Source of the DNA: Streptomyces sp. PR69
GTDB taxonomy: Bacteria; Actinomycetota; Actinomycetes; Streptomycetales; Streptomycetaceae
DNA length: 64,000 nucleotides
Assembly: GCF_026420845.1 (NCBI RefSeq)
Contig: NZ_JAOWCB010000022.1
Coordinates: 37,826 to 101,825, forward strand
Direction of reading: 5' to 3'
Below the pieces are notes generated by a model. That model was not told the origin of the DNA. It made no database searches and worked only from the letters and a program-made list of their open reading frames with translations. This document shows, one piece after another, positions 1 to 7,644 of this stretch (position 1 is its first letter; each line of letters opens with the position of its first letter). The position numbers and the translations under genes are program-made.

Positions 1-203
1 GGGTCGATCAGCGCCTGGTTGCCGTCGCGCAGGTCGGTCGAGAGCCAGCGGGGCGCGACCGTGATCCGCTTGTCGGGCCAGGTGCGGTCCGGGATGTCCA
101 CGGCCTCGTACGGCCGGTACTTGTGAATCGGCATCCCGGACGGCTGCTGGGTGCGGGTCGCGTTGGTGATGGGCGTGGGGCGACCGACAGAGGTTTCAGA
201 CAT
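1..203 (-). CDS. leuA: 2-isopropylmalate synthase LeuA, N-terminal part (runs off the window)
   Basis: Only the first 67 codons are inside the window. The protein begins MSETSVGRPTPITNATRTQQ and continues through a stretch with APRWLSTDLRDGNQAL, the start of the DRE-TIM barrel that carries the D-x-R-D-G-N-Q metal/substrate motif of LeuA. LeuA condenses 2-oxoisovalerate with acetyl-CoA in the first committed step of leucine synthesis in the cytoplasm. A GGAG Shine-Dalgarno (213-216 on the complement) lies 9 bases before the ATG at 203. The 140 bases upstream hold a Leu-rich leader peptide, so expression probably responds to leucyl-tRNA charging. The rest of the gene lies beyond position 1. Confidence 0.93.
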   Translation of the reverse strand, partial: MSETSVGRPTPITNATRTQQPSGMPIHKYRPYEAVDIPDRTWPDKRITVAPRWLSTDLRDGNQALID

Positions 204-303
204 TGCGTGGGGCTCCTCGGAGTGTCCGCTGGGACGGCCGACGGGTCGTGATCACCGCAACACCAGACTCCGCGGGGAGGGGGTCGGCCTACGACTACAG
301 GCC
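204..303 (-). promoter_or_regulatory. leuA leader RNA, possible attenuator with pseudoknot
   Basis: Three complementary pairs are visible on the minus strand. GGCCT (299-303) can pair with AGGCC (286-290), forming a hairpin across the leader-peptide stop. GGCCGAC (283-289) can instead pair with GTCGGCC (236-242). CGGAGT (267-272) can pair with ACTCCG (218-223), just before the leuA Shine-Dalgarno (213-216). The last two cross each other, giving an H-type pseudoknot next to the ribosome site, while the first competes with the second. This suits control by ribosome stalling at the Leu codons. It is inference from base pairing only; no poly-U terminator is seen. Confidence 0.5.
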
Positions 304-342
304 CTCGCCGCGGCGGCTAAGGAGAAGCAGCCCGCTACGCAT
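295..342 (-). CDS. leuL: leuA leader peptide (15 aa, four consecutive Leu codons)
   Basis: A short frame ATG...TAG encodes MRSGLLLLSRRGEGL, with the run CTG CTT CTC CTT. It ends 91 bases before leuA on the same strand. Runs of codons for the end product of the downstream pathway are the hallmark of ribosome-sensing attenuator peptides, and Leu-rich leaders upstream of leuA are known in Actinobacteria. There is no good ribosome binding site, but a TACGCT -10 box sits 8 bases upstream, so the peptide is probably read from a nearly leaderless mRNA. The RNA after the stop can form alternative pairings, described for 204-300. Confidence 0.8.
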   Translation of the reverse strand: MRSGLLLLSRRGEGL

Positions 343-350
343 GATGAACG

Positions 351-356
351 AGCGTA
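351..356 (-). promoter_or_regulatory. -10 box (TACGCT) of the leuL-leuA transcript
   Basis: TACGCT on the minus strand fits the TANNNT -10 pattern and lies 8 bases before the leuL ATG, so the transcript would start at or next to the start codon. No convincing -35 hexamer is seen 17-18 bases further up. Confidence 0.4.
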
Positions 357-499
357 GCCGAGAGACACGCAAGTCGGCGGTCCCGTTCCAGTATGCGGGA
401 TGCCTCATGAGTCACGGGCGAACGTAATGAATCACTCCATTTCATCAATCGCTGCGCCGAACGGTGACAGACCGGTGACCCAGTGCCACATTGCGGAGC

Positions 500-1606
500 A
501 TGACTGAAACCCAGGCAGCGCTGTTCTGCACCATCGTGCCTCCGCATGTCCTCGACCGGCTGGCCCGCTCGCAGGACCCGGCCCTGTCCGCGCCCGCCCG
601 CCGCACCCTGGAAGCGGACGCCGTACAGCGCACCCGGCGGCAGCTGACGACCGTCGCCGCCCCGGTGGCGGCCCCGGGGACGACCGCCGGCGAAGACGAC
701 GCAGACAGGGACACGGGCGCGGACGCGGAGGGCGCGCCCGAGTCCCCGCAGCGCACCGTCCACGACTGCCAGAACGGCACGGACCTGCCGGGCGTCGTGG
801 TCCGCGCCGAGGGGGATGAGCCGGTCAAGGACGCCACGGTCAACCGCGTCTACACCGGTCTCGGCGCCACCTTCGAGCTGCTGCTGAAGGAGTACGGCCG
901 CAGCTCCCTCGACGGCGCGGGCCTGCCGCTCAACGCCAGCGTCCACTTCGGCGACCAGTACGGGAACGCCTTCTGGGACGGCGAGCAGATGGTCTTCGGA
1001 GACGGCGACGGCGAGATCTTCCTCGACTTCTCCATCCCGGTCGACGTCATCGCGCACGAGCTGGCGCACGGCCTGACCCAGCACACGGCGAACCTCAGCT
1101 ACTACGGCCAGCCGGGCGCGCTCAACGAATCCGTCTCCGATGTGATCGGCTCGCTGGTCAAGCAGTACACCCTGGGCCAGACCGCCGACGAGGCCGACTG
1201 GCTGATCGGCGCGGGGCTGCTCGCACCGCGCGTCACGGGTGTCGCGCTGCGCTCGATGAAGGCCCCGGGCACGGCGTACGACGACGATGTGCTCGGCAAG
1301 GACCCGCAGCCCGCGACGATGGACGACTACGTCCGCACCGGCCGGGACAACGGCGGGGTGCACATCAACTCGGGCATCCCGAACCACGCCTTCTATCTGG
1401 TCGCGACGCGGCTGGGCGGCAAGGCGTGGGAGCGGGCGGGGCAGATCTGGTTCGACGTGCTGACCGGCGGGGAGCTGGCCGTGGACGCGAACTTCACGAG
1501 CTTCGCCCGGCTGACGGCGGCGGCCGCGGCCGCCCGGTACGGGGAGGGCGCTGAGCACGAGGCGGTGGTGAAGGCCTGGGCGCAGGTGGGGGTGGAGACC
1601 GCCTGA
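500..1606 (+). CDS. M4 (thermolysin/protealysin-like) zinc metallopeptidase
   Basis: A 368-residue zinc endopeptidase. The catalytic set has thermolysin spacing: HELAH at residues 186-190, the third zinc ligand in GALNES at Glu210 (24 after the first His), and a histidine in VHINSG near residue 288 that matches thermolysin His231. There is no signal peptide. The N-terminus carries a CTIVPPHVLDRLA stretch that resembles the short protealysin-type propeptide with its PP-x-x-L motif, so this is probably a protealysin-like enzyme rather than a classic secreted thermolysin. ATG 500 is chosen from family N-termini; the in-frame TTG at 491 is the alternative. A likely inhibitor gene lies at 3408, beyond an oxidase gene. 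Confidence 0.85.
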   Translation: MTETQAALFCTIVPPHVLDRLARSQDPALSAPARRTLEADAVQRTRRQLTTVAAPVAAPGTTAGEDDADRDTGADAEGAPESPQRTVHDCQNGTDLPGVVVRAEGDEPVKDATVNRVYTGLGATFELLLKEYGRSSLDGAGLPLNASVHFGDQYGNAFWDGEQMVFGDGDGEIFLDFSIPVDVIAHELAHGLTQHTANLSYYGQPGALNESVSDVIGSLVKQYTLGQTADEADWLIGAGLLAPRVTGVALRSMKAPGTAYDDDVLGKDPQPATMDDYVRTGRDNGGVHINSGIPNHAFYLVATRLGGKAWERAGQIWFDVLTGGELAVDANFTSFARLTAAAAAARYGEGAEHEAVVKAWAQVGVETA

Positions 1607-1693
1607 CGGGTGGGGGCGGCCGCACCCCGGGGTGGGGCTGGGCGCCCCTTGTGTTCACCGCTCAGCCCTATGTCATCGCGATGTCGCGCTCCG

Positions 1694-1699
1694 TAGCGT
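1694..1699 (+). promoter_or_regulatory. leaderless -10 box (TAGCGT) for the FAD oxidase
   Basis: TAGCGT lies 7 bases before the ATG at 1707, where no ribosome binding site is present. TGTCAT at 1671-1676 stands 17 bases upstream as a weak -35 candidate. This supports ATG 1707 and independent transcription from the peptidase gene. Confidence 0.5.
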
Positions 1700-1706
1700 C
1701 ACGGGC

Positions 1707-3323
1707 ATGAGCGAACACACCCGACGCACCGTTCTGCGCACCGCCGCCGCCACAGGGGCGGGGCTGTCTCTCACCGGAGCCGCGGCCGGATCAGGAGCCG
1801 CGGCCGCGGCCACAGCCGGGTCCGGGGCCGGGGCCGCCGCGCACGGGCGCCGGCCGCCGCCCCCGCTGGGACCGGTCAGGGCCGGCCCCGACGACCCCCG
1901 CTATGAGCACCTGGTCAGCCGCGGCCAGGGCACCCGCTTCAAGGGCAGCCCCGATCTCGTCTATGTCGTCGGCTCGACCCGGCAGGTCGTACGGGCCGTG
2001 AACGAGTCGGTCAGGGCGGGCAGGCGGCTCGCCGTGCGCAGCGGCGGCCACTGCTTCGAGGACTTCGTGGACCATCCGGACATCCGCGTGGTCATCGACA
2101 TGTCCGGGATGACGCAGGTGTACTACGACCCGCACCGGGACGCCTTCGCCGTGGAGGCCGGGGCGACGCTCGCCGAGGTGTACCGCAGGCTGCACCTCGG
2201 CTGGGGCGTGACCGTGCCGGCGGGCTGGTGCCCCGAGGTGGGGGCCGGCGGGCATGTGCCGGGCGGCGGCTACGGGCCGCTGTGCCGGCTGTACGGGCTC
2301 GCCGTCGACTATCTGTACGCGGTCGAGGTCGTGGTGGTCGACCGGCGCGGCCGGGCCCGCGCGGTGGTGGCGACGCGCGAGGCGGACGATCCGAACCGGG
2401 AGCTGTGGTGGGCGCACACCGGAGGCGGCGGGGGCAACTTCGGAGTGGTCACCCGCTACTGGTTCCGGGATCTGCCCTCGCCCCCGGCCACCGTGCTGAG
2501 CTTCACCGCCGAGTGGAGCTGGGAGGGCATGGACCGGGAGGCGTTCGCCCGGATGGTGCGGGGCCATGGCCGCTGGGCCGAGCGGCACAGCGGCTCCGGC
2601 GCCGCGGAGGCGGCGCTGTACAGCGAGTTCATCCTGTTCCGCAGGCAGCTCGGTGCACACCGGATGGCCGGGCAGGTGGCGGCCGGTCCGGGTACGGCGG
2701 AGCGGCTGCTGCGCGGCCATCTGGAGGCGATCGGCGCGGACGGCGGCGTACGGCCCTCGGCGGTGCGGACCCGGCGGCTGCCCTGGCTGACGGCGGCGCT
2801 GGAGGGGACGGGCGAGGACGGCAGCGCGTTCAGCCAGAAGATCAAGTCGGGGTATGCGCGGAAGGGGCTGACCGGCCGGCAGATCGAGGCGGTCCATCGC
2901 CATCTGACCCGCGCGGATGTGGATGTGCCGGGCGGGATGGTGTCCCTGAACACCTACGGCGGCCGGGTCAACGACGTCGCGCCGTCCGCCACCGCGGCGG
3001 CACACCGCGACTCGGTGCTGAAGCTGACCTATATGGCGTCCTGGGAGAAGCCCGAGCAGGAGGCGCGGCATCTGGCGTGGATCCGGGAGTTCTACCGGGA
3101 TGTGTACGCGGACACGGGCGGGGTCCCGGCGCCGGGGCCGGTCGACGACGGGGCGTTCATCAGCTATCCGGACGTGGATCTGGCCGATCCGCGGTGGAAC
3201 GCGTCGGGGGTGCCGTGGTCGGAGCTGTACTACAAGGACGGCTACCGGCGGCTGCGGCGGGCCAAGGCGCGGTGGGATCCGCGGGGTGTGTTCCGGCATG
3301 CGCTGTCCGTGGAGCCAGTGTGA
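1707..3323 (+). CDS. Tat-exported FAD-linked oxidase, BBE/aclacinomycin-oxidase type
   Basis: A 538-residue flavoprotein of the berberine-bridge-enzyme family. It begins with a Tat signal (RRTVLRTAAATGAGLSLTG), so it should be exported folded. The PCMH-type FAD domain shows VRSGGHCFEDF, whose His is the usual 8-alpha FAD attachment, and GWCPEVGAGGHVPGGGYG, whose Cys fits the second covalent link of bicovalent members. The C-terminal BBE segment ends with SELYYKDGYRRLRRAKARWDP. Substrates of the family include alkaloids, sugars and polyketides; nothing here fixes the substrate. The gene stands between an M4 peptidase and its presumed inhibitor. Confidence 0.85.
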   Translation: MSEHTRRTVLRTAAATGAGLSLTGAAAGSGAAAAATAGSGAGAAAHGRRPPPPLGPVRAGPDDPRYEHLVSRGQGTRFKGSPDLVYVVGSTRQVVRAVNESVRAGRRLAVRSGGHCFEDFVDHPDIRVVIDMSGMTQVYYDPHRDAFAVEAGATLAEVYRRLHLGWGVTVPAGWCPEVGAGGHVPGGGYGPLCRLYGLAVDYLYAVEVVVVDRRGRARAVVATREADDPNRELWWAHTGGGGGNFGVVTRYWFRDLPSPPATVLSFTAEWSWEGMDREAFARMVRGHGRWAERHSGSGAAEAALYSEFILFRRQLGAHRMAGQVAAGPGTAERLLRGHLEAIGADGGVRPSAVRTRRLPWLTAALEGTGEDGSAFSQKIKSGYARKGLTGRQIEAVHRHLTRADVDVPGGMVSLNTYGGRVNDVAPSATAAAHRDSVLKLTYMASWEKPEQEARHLAWIREFYRDVYADTGGVPAPGPVDDGAFISYPDVDLADPRWNASGVPWSELYYKDGYRRLRRAKARWDPRGVFRHALSVEPV

Positions 3324-3394
3324 GTGAGGTGAGGCGGGGTGAGCGGGCCGGTGTGCGTGGCGGCGCTCCGGTGTCGCCGCGCCCCGATTCGTAC

Positions 3395-3400
3395 TAGAAC
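3395..3400 (+). promoter_or_regulatory. leaderless -10 box (TAGAAC) for the emfourin-like gene
   Basis: TAGAAC lies 7 bases before ATG 3408, where no Shine-Dalgarno is visible. It has one mismatch to TANNNT, so support is moderate. Confidence 0.35.
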
Positions 3401-3407
3401 GGGTGCC

Positions 3408-3674
3408 ATGCGTATTCAGGTGAGGCGTACCGGAGGATTCGGCGGGATCGAGCGGTTCGCGGAGCTGGACACCGCGGGCCGCGCCGACGCCGATGAGCTG
3501 CAGGAGCTCGCCAGGCAGGTACTGGCCGAGGGCCACCGGACTCCGCCGGTCGGGGTGCCGGACGGGTTCAGCTACCAGATCACGGTGGAGGGGGAGACGG
3601 TGTACGCGACGGATCCGCGGTTGTCGGAGGGGGAGAGGCGGCTGATGTCGGTGGTGCTGAAGGAGGGGGCGTAG
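3408..3674 (+). CDS. emfourin-like M4 peptidase inhibitor
   Basis: An 88-residue cytoplasmic protein beginning MRIQVRRTGGFGGIERF, followed by a helix (ADELQELARQVL) and a strand segment GFSYQITVEGETVYATD. The opening I-x-V-x-R-x-G-G-F-x-G-I matches emfourin, the small inhibitor encoded beside protealysin in Serratia and next to many protealysin-like genes in actinobacteria. It most likely blocks the M4 peptidase encoded at 500-1606. In the classical arrangement the two genes are adjacent; here a 1.6-kb oxidase gene separates them. The assignment rests on sequence pattern and context. Confidence 0.7.
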   Translation: MRIQVRRTGGFGGIERFAELDTAGRADADELQELARQVLAEGHRTPPVGVPDGFSYQITVEGETVYATDPRLSEGERRLMSVVLKEGA

Positions 3675-3816
3675 GGGGCGCGGGGGGGCCGCTGCGCGGG
3701 CTTGCTCCCCTGCCCCGCCCCTTCCCGGAACTGAGGGCAAGCCCCCAGACCCCGGTACGGCCTTCGGCCGTGTCCTCAAGCGCCGGACGGGCTGAATTTG
3801 GCTGCGCCAAATCCCA

Positions 3817-3868
3817 GCCCCGTGGGGGCACCCCCGGACGGAGTCTGGGGGAGATTGAGGCGCGGGGG
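3817..3868. repeat. 52-bp intergenic repeat, copy 1
   Basis: This 52-bp block (GCCCCGTGGGGGCACCCCCG..., ending GAGGCGCGGGGG) is identical to 31096-31147 and has a diverged reverse-orientation relative near 20630-20690. It lies between the 3' ends of the emfourin-like gene and era. It is non-coding and strongly self-complementary. Confidence 0.8.
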
Positions 3869-3870
3869 GG

Positions 3871-3890
3871 CCGGGGGCTTAAGCCCCCGG
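3871..3890. terminator. 20-bp perfect palindrome after era (bidirectional terminator candidate)
   Basis: CCGGGGGCTTAAGCCCCCGG is a perfect palindrome abutting the era stop codon and facing the emfourin-like gene from the other side. The identical 20-mer recurs at 20583-20602. A second small hairpin, ATTTGGC-TGC-GCCAAAT, lies near 3796-3812. There is no T tract, as is usual for Streptomyces terminators. Confidence 0.55.
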
Positions 3891-4880
3891 TCAGAAGCCC
3901 AGCTTGCGCAGCTGCTTCGGGTCGCGCTGCCAGTCCTTCGCGACCTTGACATGGAGGTCCAGGAACACCGGCGTCCCCAGCAGCGCCTCAATGTGCTTGC
4001 GGGACTTAATGCCGACTTCCTTCAGGCGCTTGCCCTTGGGGCCGATGATGATGCCCTTCTGGCTGGGGCGCTCGATGTAGACGTTGGCGTGGATGTCGAC
4101 GAGCGGCTTGTCGGCGGGGCGGTCCTCGCGGGGGAGCATTTCCTCGACGACCACGGCGATGGAGTGGGGCAGCTCGTCCCGTACGCCTTCCAGCGCGGCC
4201 TCGCGGATCAGTTCGGCGACCATGACCTGCTCGGGCTCGTCGGTGAGATCGCCCTCGGGGTAGAGGGCCGGGCCCTCCGGCAGCAGCGGGATCAGCAGAT
4301 CGGCGACCAGCTGGACCTGCGTGCCCGCCCGTCGCCCGCCACCGCCCTTGTCCGAGGAGCTACGCTCCACACCTTCCTTTGCAGAGACGGGGACGATCTC
4401 GGCCCACTCGATGCCCAGCTCCTTGCCGAGCCGGTCGATCGCGATGAGCTGCTCGGCGAGGGTCCTGGAGTCGACCAGGTCGGTCTTGGTGACGACGGCG
4501 ACCTTGGGGGTCTTCTTGATGCCGGCCAGCTCCTTGGCGATGAAGCGGTCGCCGGGGCCGATCTTCTGGTCGGCGGGCAGGCAGAAGCCGATGACGTCGA
4601 CCTCGGCCCAGGTGGTGCGTACGACGTCGTTGAGCCGCTCGCCGAGCAGCGTGCGCGGCTTGTGCAGGCCGGGGGTGTCGACCAGGATCAGCTGCGCGTC
4701 GGGGCGGTGCACGATGCCGCGCACGGTGTGCCGGGTGGTCTGCGGCCGGTTGGAGGTGATCGCGACCTTCTGGCCGACCAGAGCGTTCGTGAGGGTGGAC
4801 TTGCCCGCGTTGGGGCGGCCTACGAAACAGGCGAAGCCGGCCCGGTGCGGACTGTTGTTCTCTTCAGTGCGAGCGCTCAT
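3891..4880 (-). CDS. era: GTPase Era
   Basis: A 329-residue GTPase that binds 16S rRNA and assists 30S maturation. G motifs are clear: GRPNAGKST (G1), DTPG (G3) and TKTD (G4). The C-terminal KH domain carries GIIIGPKGKRLKEVG. ATG 4880 has a GGGGA 11 bases upstream; ATG 4889 is also possible but too close to it. The segment between the G domain and KH domain holds about 20 extra Ser/Gly/Arg-rich residues (VERSSSDKGGGGRRAG) where I expect a short linker, so a small insertion is likely. The ybeY and phoH genes nearby also serve RNA and ribosome maturation. Confidence 0.95.
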   Translation of the reverse strand: MSARTEENNSPHRAGFACFVGRPNAGKSTLTNALVGQKVAITSNRPQTTRHTVRGIVHRPDAQLILVDTPGLHKPRTLLGERLNDVVRTTWAEVDVIGFCLPADQKIGPGDRFIAKELAGIKKTPKVAVVTKTDLVDSRTLAEQLIAIDRLGKELGIEWAEIVPVSAKEGVERSSSDKGGGGRRAGTQVQLVADLLIPLLPEGPALYPEGDLTDEPEQVMVAELIREAALEGVRDELPHSIAVVVEEMLPREDRPADKPLVDIHANVYIERPSQKGIIIGPKGKRLKEVGIKSRKHIEALLGTPVFLDLHVKVAKDWQRDPKQLRKLGF

Positions 4881-4900
4881 GGCGCCCATTGTCCCCGATG

Positions 4901-5902
4901 TCAGACCCCCGGGCGTACACGCGGCCTGCCGGGCCGGGCGCCGCGCCGGGCTCTGGCCCATACGACGGCGGCCACCGCGAGCGCCGCCGTGAGGAGGAGC
5001 ACGACGAGCCAGGGCAGGGCGAAGAAGGACGCCGTGGCCGACTCGCGCACGTCGCGCGCGGCAGCCGTAAGCCGGACCTCGCCCCATTCGAGCTGGGGCG
5101 CGTCCGTCCAGCGCTCGGTCAGCCGGATCTTCTGGCGGGGCAGGAGTTCTGCGGGGATCTTCGTCAGCTCGCGGTCGAGCAGGTCGCGGCCGAAGAGTCC
5201 CTCGGCCTTCAGGGCCACCGTGGGGTTGAGGGTGACGTTGCCGCTGTTGTGCAGGGTGTACGAGATGAGCACGCTGCTCTCGCCGGCGCCGGGCACCAGG
5301 GGCTTGTCATGGGTCAGGGTGACGTCCTCGACGGCCAGCGCGGGCACGGTGGGGCCGCCGACCCGCAGATAGACGCGGGCCCCGACGGCCTGCTGGACGC
5401 CGACGTCCACGGCCGGGCCGCCGTCACGGCCGCCGTCACCGGCCGGGGCGATGCGTTCGTCGAGGGCGACGAGTGCGCCCGCGTGGTCGCCGGGCTCGGC
5501 GTCGTCGGGGACGGCGATGGTGTACGGCACGGTGACGGAGCCATGGGCGGGGACGGTGATCCGGTCGCGTTCGGGCGTGGCCCAGGCTCCGATGCCGCGC
5601 TGCTTCTCCTGCCGGGTGCGTACGGCGAAGCCGCCGTCGCGTGCCGTGTTGTAGGCGTCGGCGGCGTACAGCCGGAAGGTCAGGGGCGCGGCGGTCTTGT
5701 TGGCGACGGTCACCTCGTCGGAGACGGCGGCGCCGGGGTCGGCGGAGAGATAGAAGTACGGTCTGCTGCCCAGTTGGGAGGCGGCGGGATAGACGGACCA
5801 GTTGCCGTTGTCGGCGGCGTGTGCGAGGACGCCCGCGGCGGGGAGCCCGAGGGGAAGGAGTGCGAGCAGGGCGGCGAGCAGGAGAACGTACGCCTTGCGC
5901 AT
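4901..5902 (-). CDS. WxL-interacting (DUF916-type) membrane-anchored surface protein
   Basis: 333 residues: an N-terminal signal peptide (MRKAYVLLLAALLALLPLG), an Ig-like extracellular domain with WSVYPAASQLGSRPYFYL and VTVANKTAAPLTF, a second beta domain, then a C-terminal membrane helix (LPWLVVLLLTAALAVAAVVWA) and an Arg-rich tail. This is the layout of DUF916/WxL-interacting proteins, which sit in the membrane and hold WxL proteins on the wall. Its partner is the upstream gene at 6029-7408 on the same strand, 126 bp away. An AGGGA ribosome site precedes ATG 5902. The surface role comes from low-GC Gram-positives; the target here is unknown. Confidence 0.75.
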   Translation of the reverse strand: MRKAYVLLLAALLALLPLGLPAAGVLAHAADNGNWSVYPAASQLGSRPYFYLSADPGAAVSDEVTVANKTAAPLTFRLYAADAYNTARDGGFAVRTRQEKQRGIGAWATPERDRITVPAHGSVTVPYTIAVPDDAEPGDHAGALVALDERIAPAGDGGRDGGPAVDVGVQQAVGARVYLRVGGPTVPALAVEDVTLTHDKPLVPGAGESSVLISYTLHNSGNVTLNPTVALKAEGLFGRDLLDRELTKIPAELLPRQKIRLTERWTDAPQLEWGEVRLTAAARDVRESATASFFALPWLVVLLLTAALAVAAVVWARARRGARPGRPRVRPGV

Positions 5903-5988
5903 GCGTCCCTCCGGGGCCGTGGCGGGCCGGCCGCCGGGCGCAGGGTGCGCCCGGCGGCCGGCCCGACGATGCGGTTCACGCGGGAATC

Positions 5989-6045
5989 CAGGTGCAGGTG
6001 CCAGGTGCAGGTGTTCAGGTGCAGGTGTTCAGGTGAGGGTGAGGG
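5989..6045. repeat. short tandem repeat (CAGGTG-rich)
   Basis: CAGGTG/CAGGTGTT units repeat about seven times, including two exact copies of GTGCAGGTGTTCAG. The run covers the end of the gap and the last codons and stop of the 6029-7408 gene. Copy-number change here could alter the C-terminus (now LTLTLT-stop). Confidence 0.7.
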
Positions 6046-7408
6046 TCAGCACCGCGGAGTAGCCGCCGGGTGCGGTGAACGCCGGCACGTCGAGCGAGAG
6101 ACCAGCGTCAACGGTGAACTCGCCGCCGGACAGTGCGCCGTTGGGAGTGGTGGCCAGCGTCGCGCCGGCCGAGCCGACCGGTCCCGAAGAGCCCGCGGCG
6201 CAGGTGCTGGGGCTGCCCGGCTTGGTGGCGCAGGCCGGGGTCCAGCTCAGCGCGCCCGCGTCGATCTTCGCGCCGCCGGGTCCGGAGAAGTCGGTGACCT
6301 TGCCGGTCAGCGACCAGCCCGCGGGGCCGCCGCGGAAGTCCTTGACGGTCACCGTCTGGAGGTCGCCGGTGGACGCGCCGCCCGCGCCGAAGTCGACGGC
6401 GGACAGCTCGACGGTGTCGCCCGCCTGGGACATGGTCAGGACGCCCGCGGCGACGGAGGCGGTGAGCCGCTGGCTGTTCTCCGGCAGCGGGGTGTCCTCG
6501 ATGACGGTGTAGGCGGCCGGGCCCGCGCCGGTGTCGGGGTTCCAGGCGTCGCCCTCGTACGCCACGATGCCGGTGGTGTCCGGGTCGCTGACCTTGAGCG
6601 AGGCGCTGAAGCTGCCGTCCGCACCGGCCGTGACGGTCATGGTGTCGGCGGTGTCGGCGTCCCCGGCCCGGCCGGCGACGGTGATGTCCGCGTGCGGGGT
6701 GAACTTTGTGCCGGTGACGGTGACCTGGTCGCCGGGTTTGCCGGAGGCGGCGGCGAGCTGGATGGCGCGCTCGTTGGCGCCGGGCTCGTCGGTCGCGTCG
6801 ATGGTCTCGGAGACGGGGGCGGGCGGGTTGGTCACGGTGCAGGGAGTGTCCAGCTCCATGATGTAGCTGGTGTGGATGTTGTAGTCGCCGGGCGAGAGGG
6901 TGATCGAGCCGGGTTCGGTGACCGTGAACGTGCCGGTCATCGAGAACGGCGGGAACTCCCCCTTGCCGGGGACGGGCGGGTTCTTCTTCGGGCCCGCGAC
7001 GGTGACGTCGCCGGTCTGCGCGCCGCCGAGGGTGACCTTGCCGGTGGGCGTCATGATGTCGGCGGGCAGCGCCAGATCGACGGGGTTGCTGGCGGCGGGT
7101 TTCGTGACGGTGTACGTCACGGTGACGGTGTCGCCCACCGTGGGGGCGGCGTTGTCGACGGTGATCTCGGCGGTCGTGGTGCCGTCGATCGGCGGGATGC
7201 CGGCGATCGGCGGCGGTACGCAGTGCGTGTCGAAGTCCACCGGTGCGGAGGCGGTCTCCAGGGCTGCGGCGGGCGTTGCGGCGAGCGGGCCCGCGCCGAC
7301 GATCAGTGCGGCCGCGCCCAGCGCGGCGCCCCACCGCCGCCGTACGGAACGCCTGACGCCTCCGGGCGGCGCTGCGGCCCTGCGGGGTCCGGGGGTGGCT
7401 GAAGGCAT
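6029..7408 (-). CDS. secreted WxL-type beta-sandwich surface protein
   Basis: 459 residues with a signal peptide (RRRWGAALGAAALIVGAG... cut near ATPAAA), three or more Ig-like beta domains rich in Thr/Val/Gly, and a C-terminal region with the W-x-P core LSWTP (Trp389) and a final strand GGYSAVLTLTLT, typical of WxL-like domains. The mature protein is Cys-poor. A very good AGGGGG ribosome site precedes ATG 7408. It is followed by the DUF916-type anchor protein, so the two probably form a cell-surface complex. Whether it binds peptidoglycan directly cannot be told from sequence. Confidence 0.7.
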   Translation of the reverse strand: MPSATPGPRRAAAPPGGVRRSVRRRWGAALGAAALIVGAGPLAATPAAALETASAPVDFDTHCVPPPIAGIPPIDGTTTAEITVDNAAPTVGDTVTVTYTVTKPAASNPVDLALPADIMTPTGKVTLGGAQTGDVTVAGPKKNPPVPGKGEFPPFSMTGTFTVTEPGSITLSPGDYNIHTSYIMELDTPCTVTNPPAPVSETIDATDEPGANERAIQLAAASGKPGDQVTVTGTKFTPHADITVAGRAGDADTADTMTVTAGADGSFSASLKVSDPDTTGIVAYEGDAWNPDTGAGPAAYTVIEDTPLPENSQRLTASVAAGVLTMSQAGDTVELSAVDFGAGGASTGDLQTVTVKDFRGGPAGWSLTGKVTDFSGPGGAKIDAGALSWTPACATKPGSPSTCAAGSSGPVGSAGATLATTPNGALSGGEFTVDAGLSLDVPAFTAPGGYSAVLTLTLT

Positions 7409-7644
7409 GACTGCCCCCTTCTGACTGCCTGGTCCTGATGGGTGCGGACGCGGCGGCTCTTCCGCGGCGGCAGAGGGCCATTGACGGGCGGGGGCGGTGA
7501 GAAGTCAATGGAATCGAAATGCACCGACTGATGGCCCATCAGACACTGTCAAGATCCCGTGAGCGTTCCGCGGGGACGCTGTGGACCGCGCAGCTACGAA
7601 GCTACGAAGGGGGCCCGCCACACCAGGGTGCGGCGGGCGCTGTT

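Noticed and set aside
1707..3674. Biosynthetic gene cluster around the FAD oxidase
   Set aside because: Only one oxidase is present; the flanking genes are a peptidase and its presumed inhibitor, with no synthase or tailoring genes.
4889..7402. 837-codon + strand frame across the WxL pair
   Set aside because: Gly/Arg/Val-rich shadow of the minus-strand genes with no recognisable motif; it crosses two intergenic gaps.
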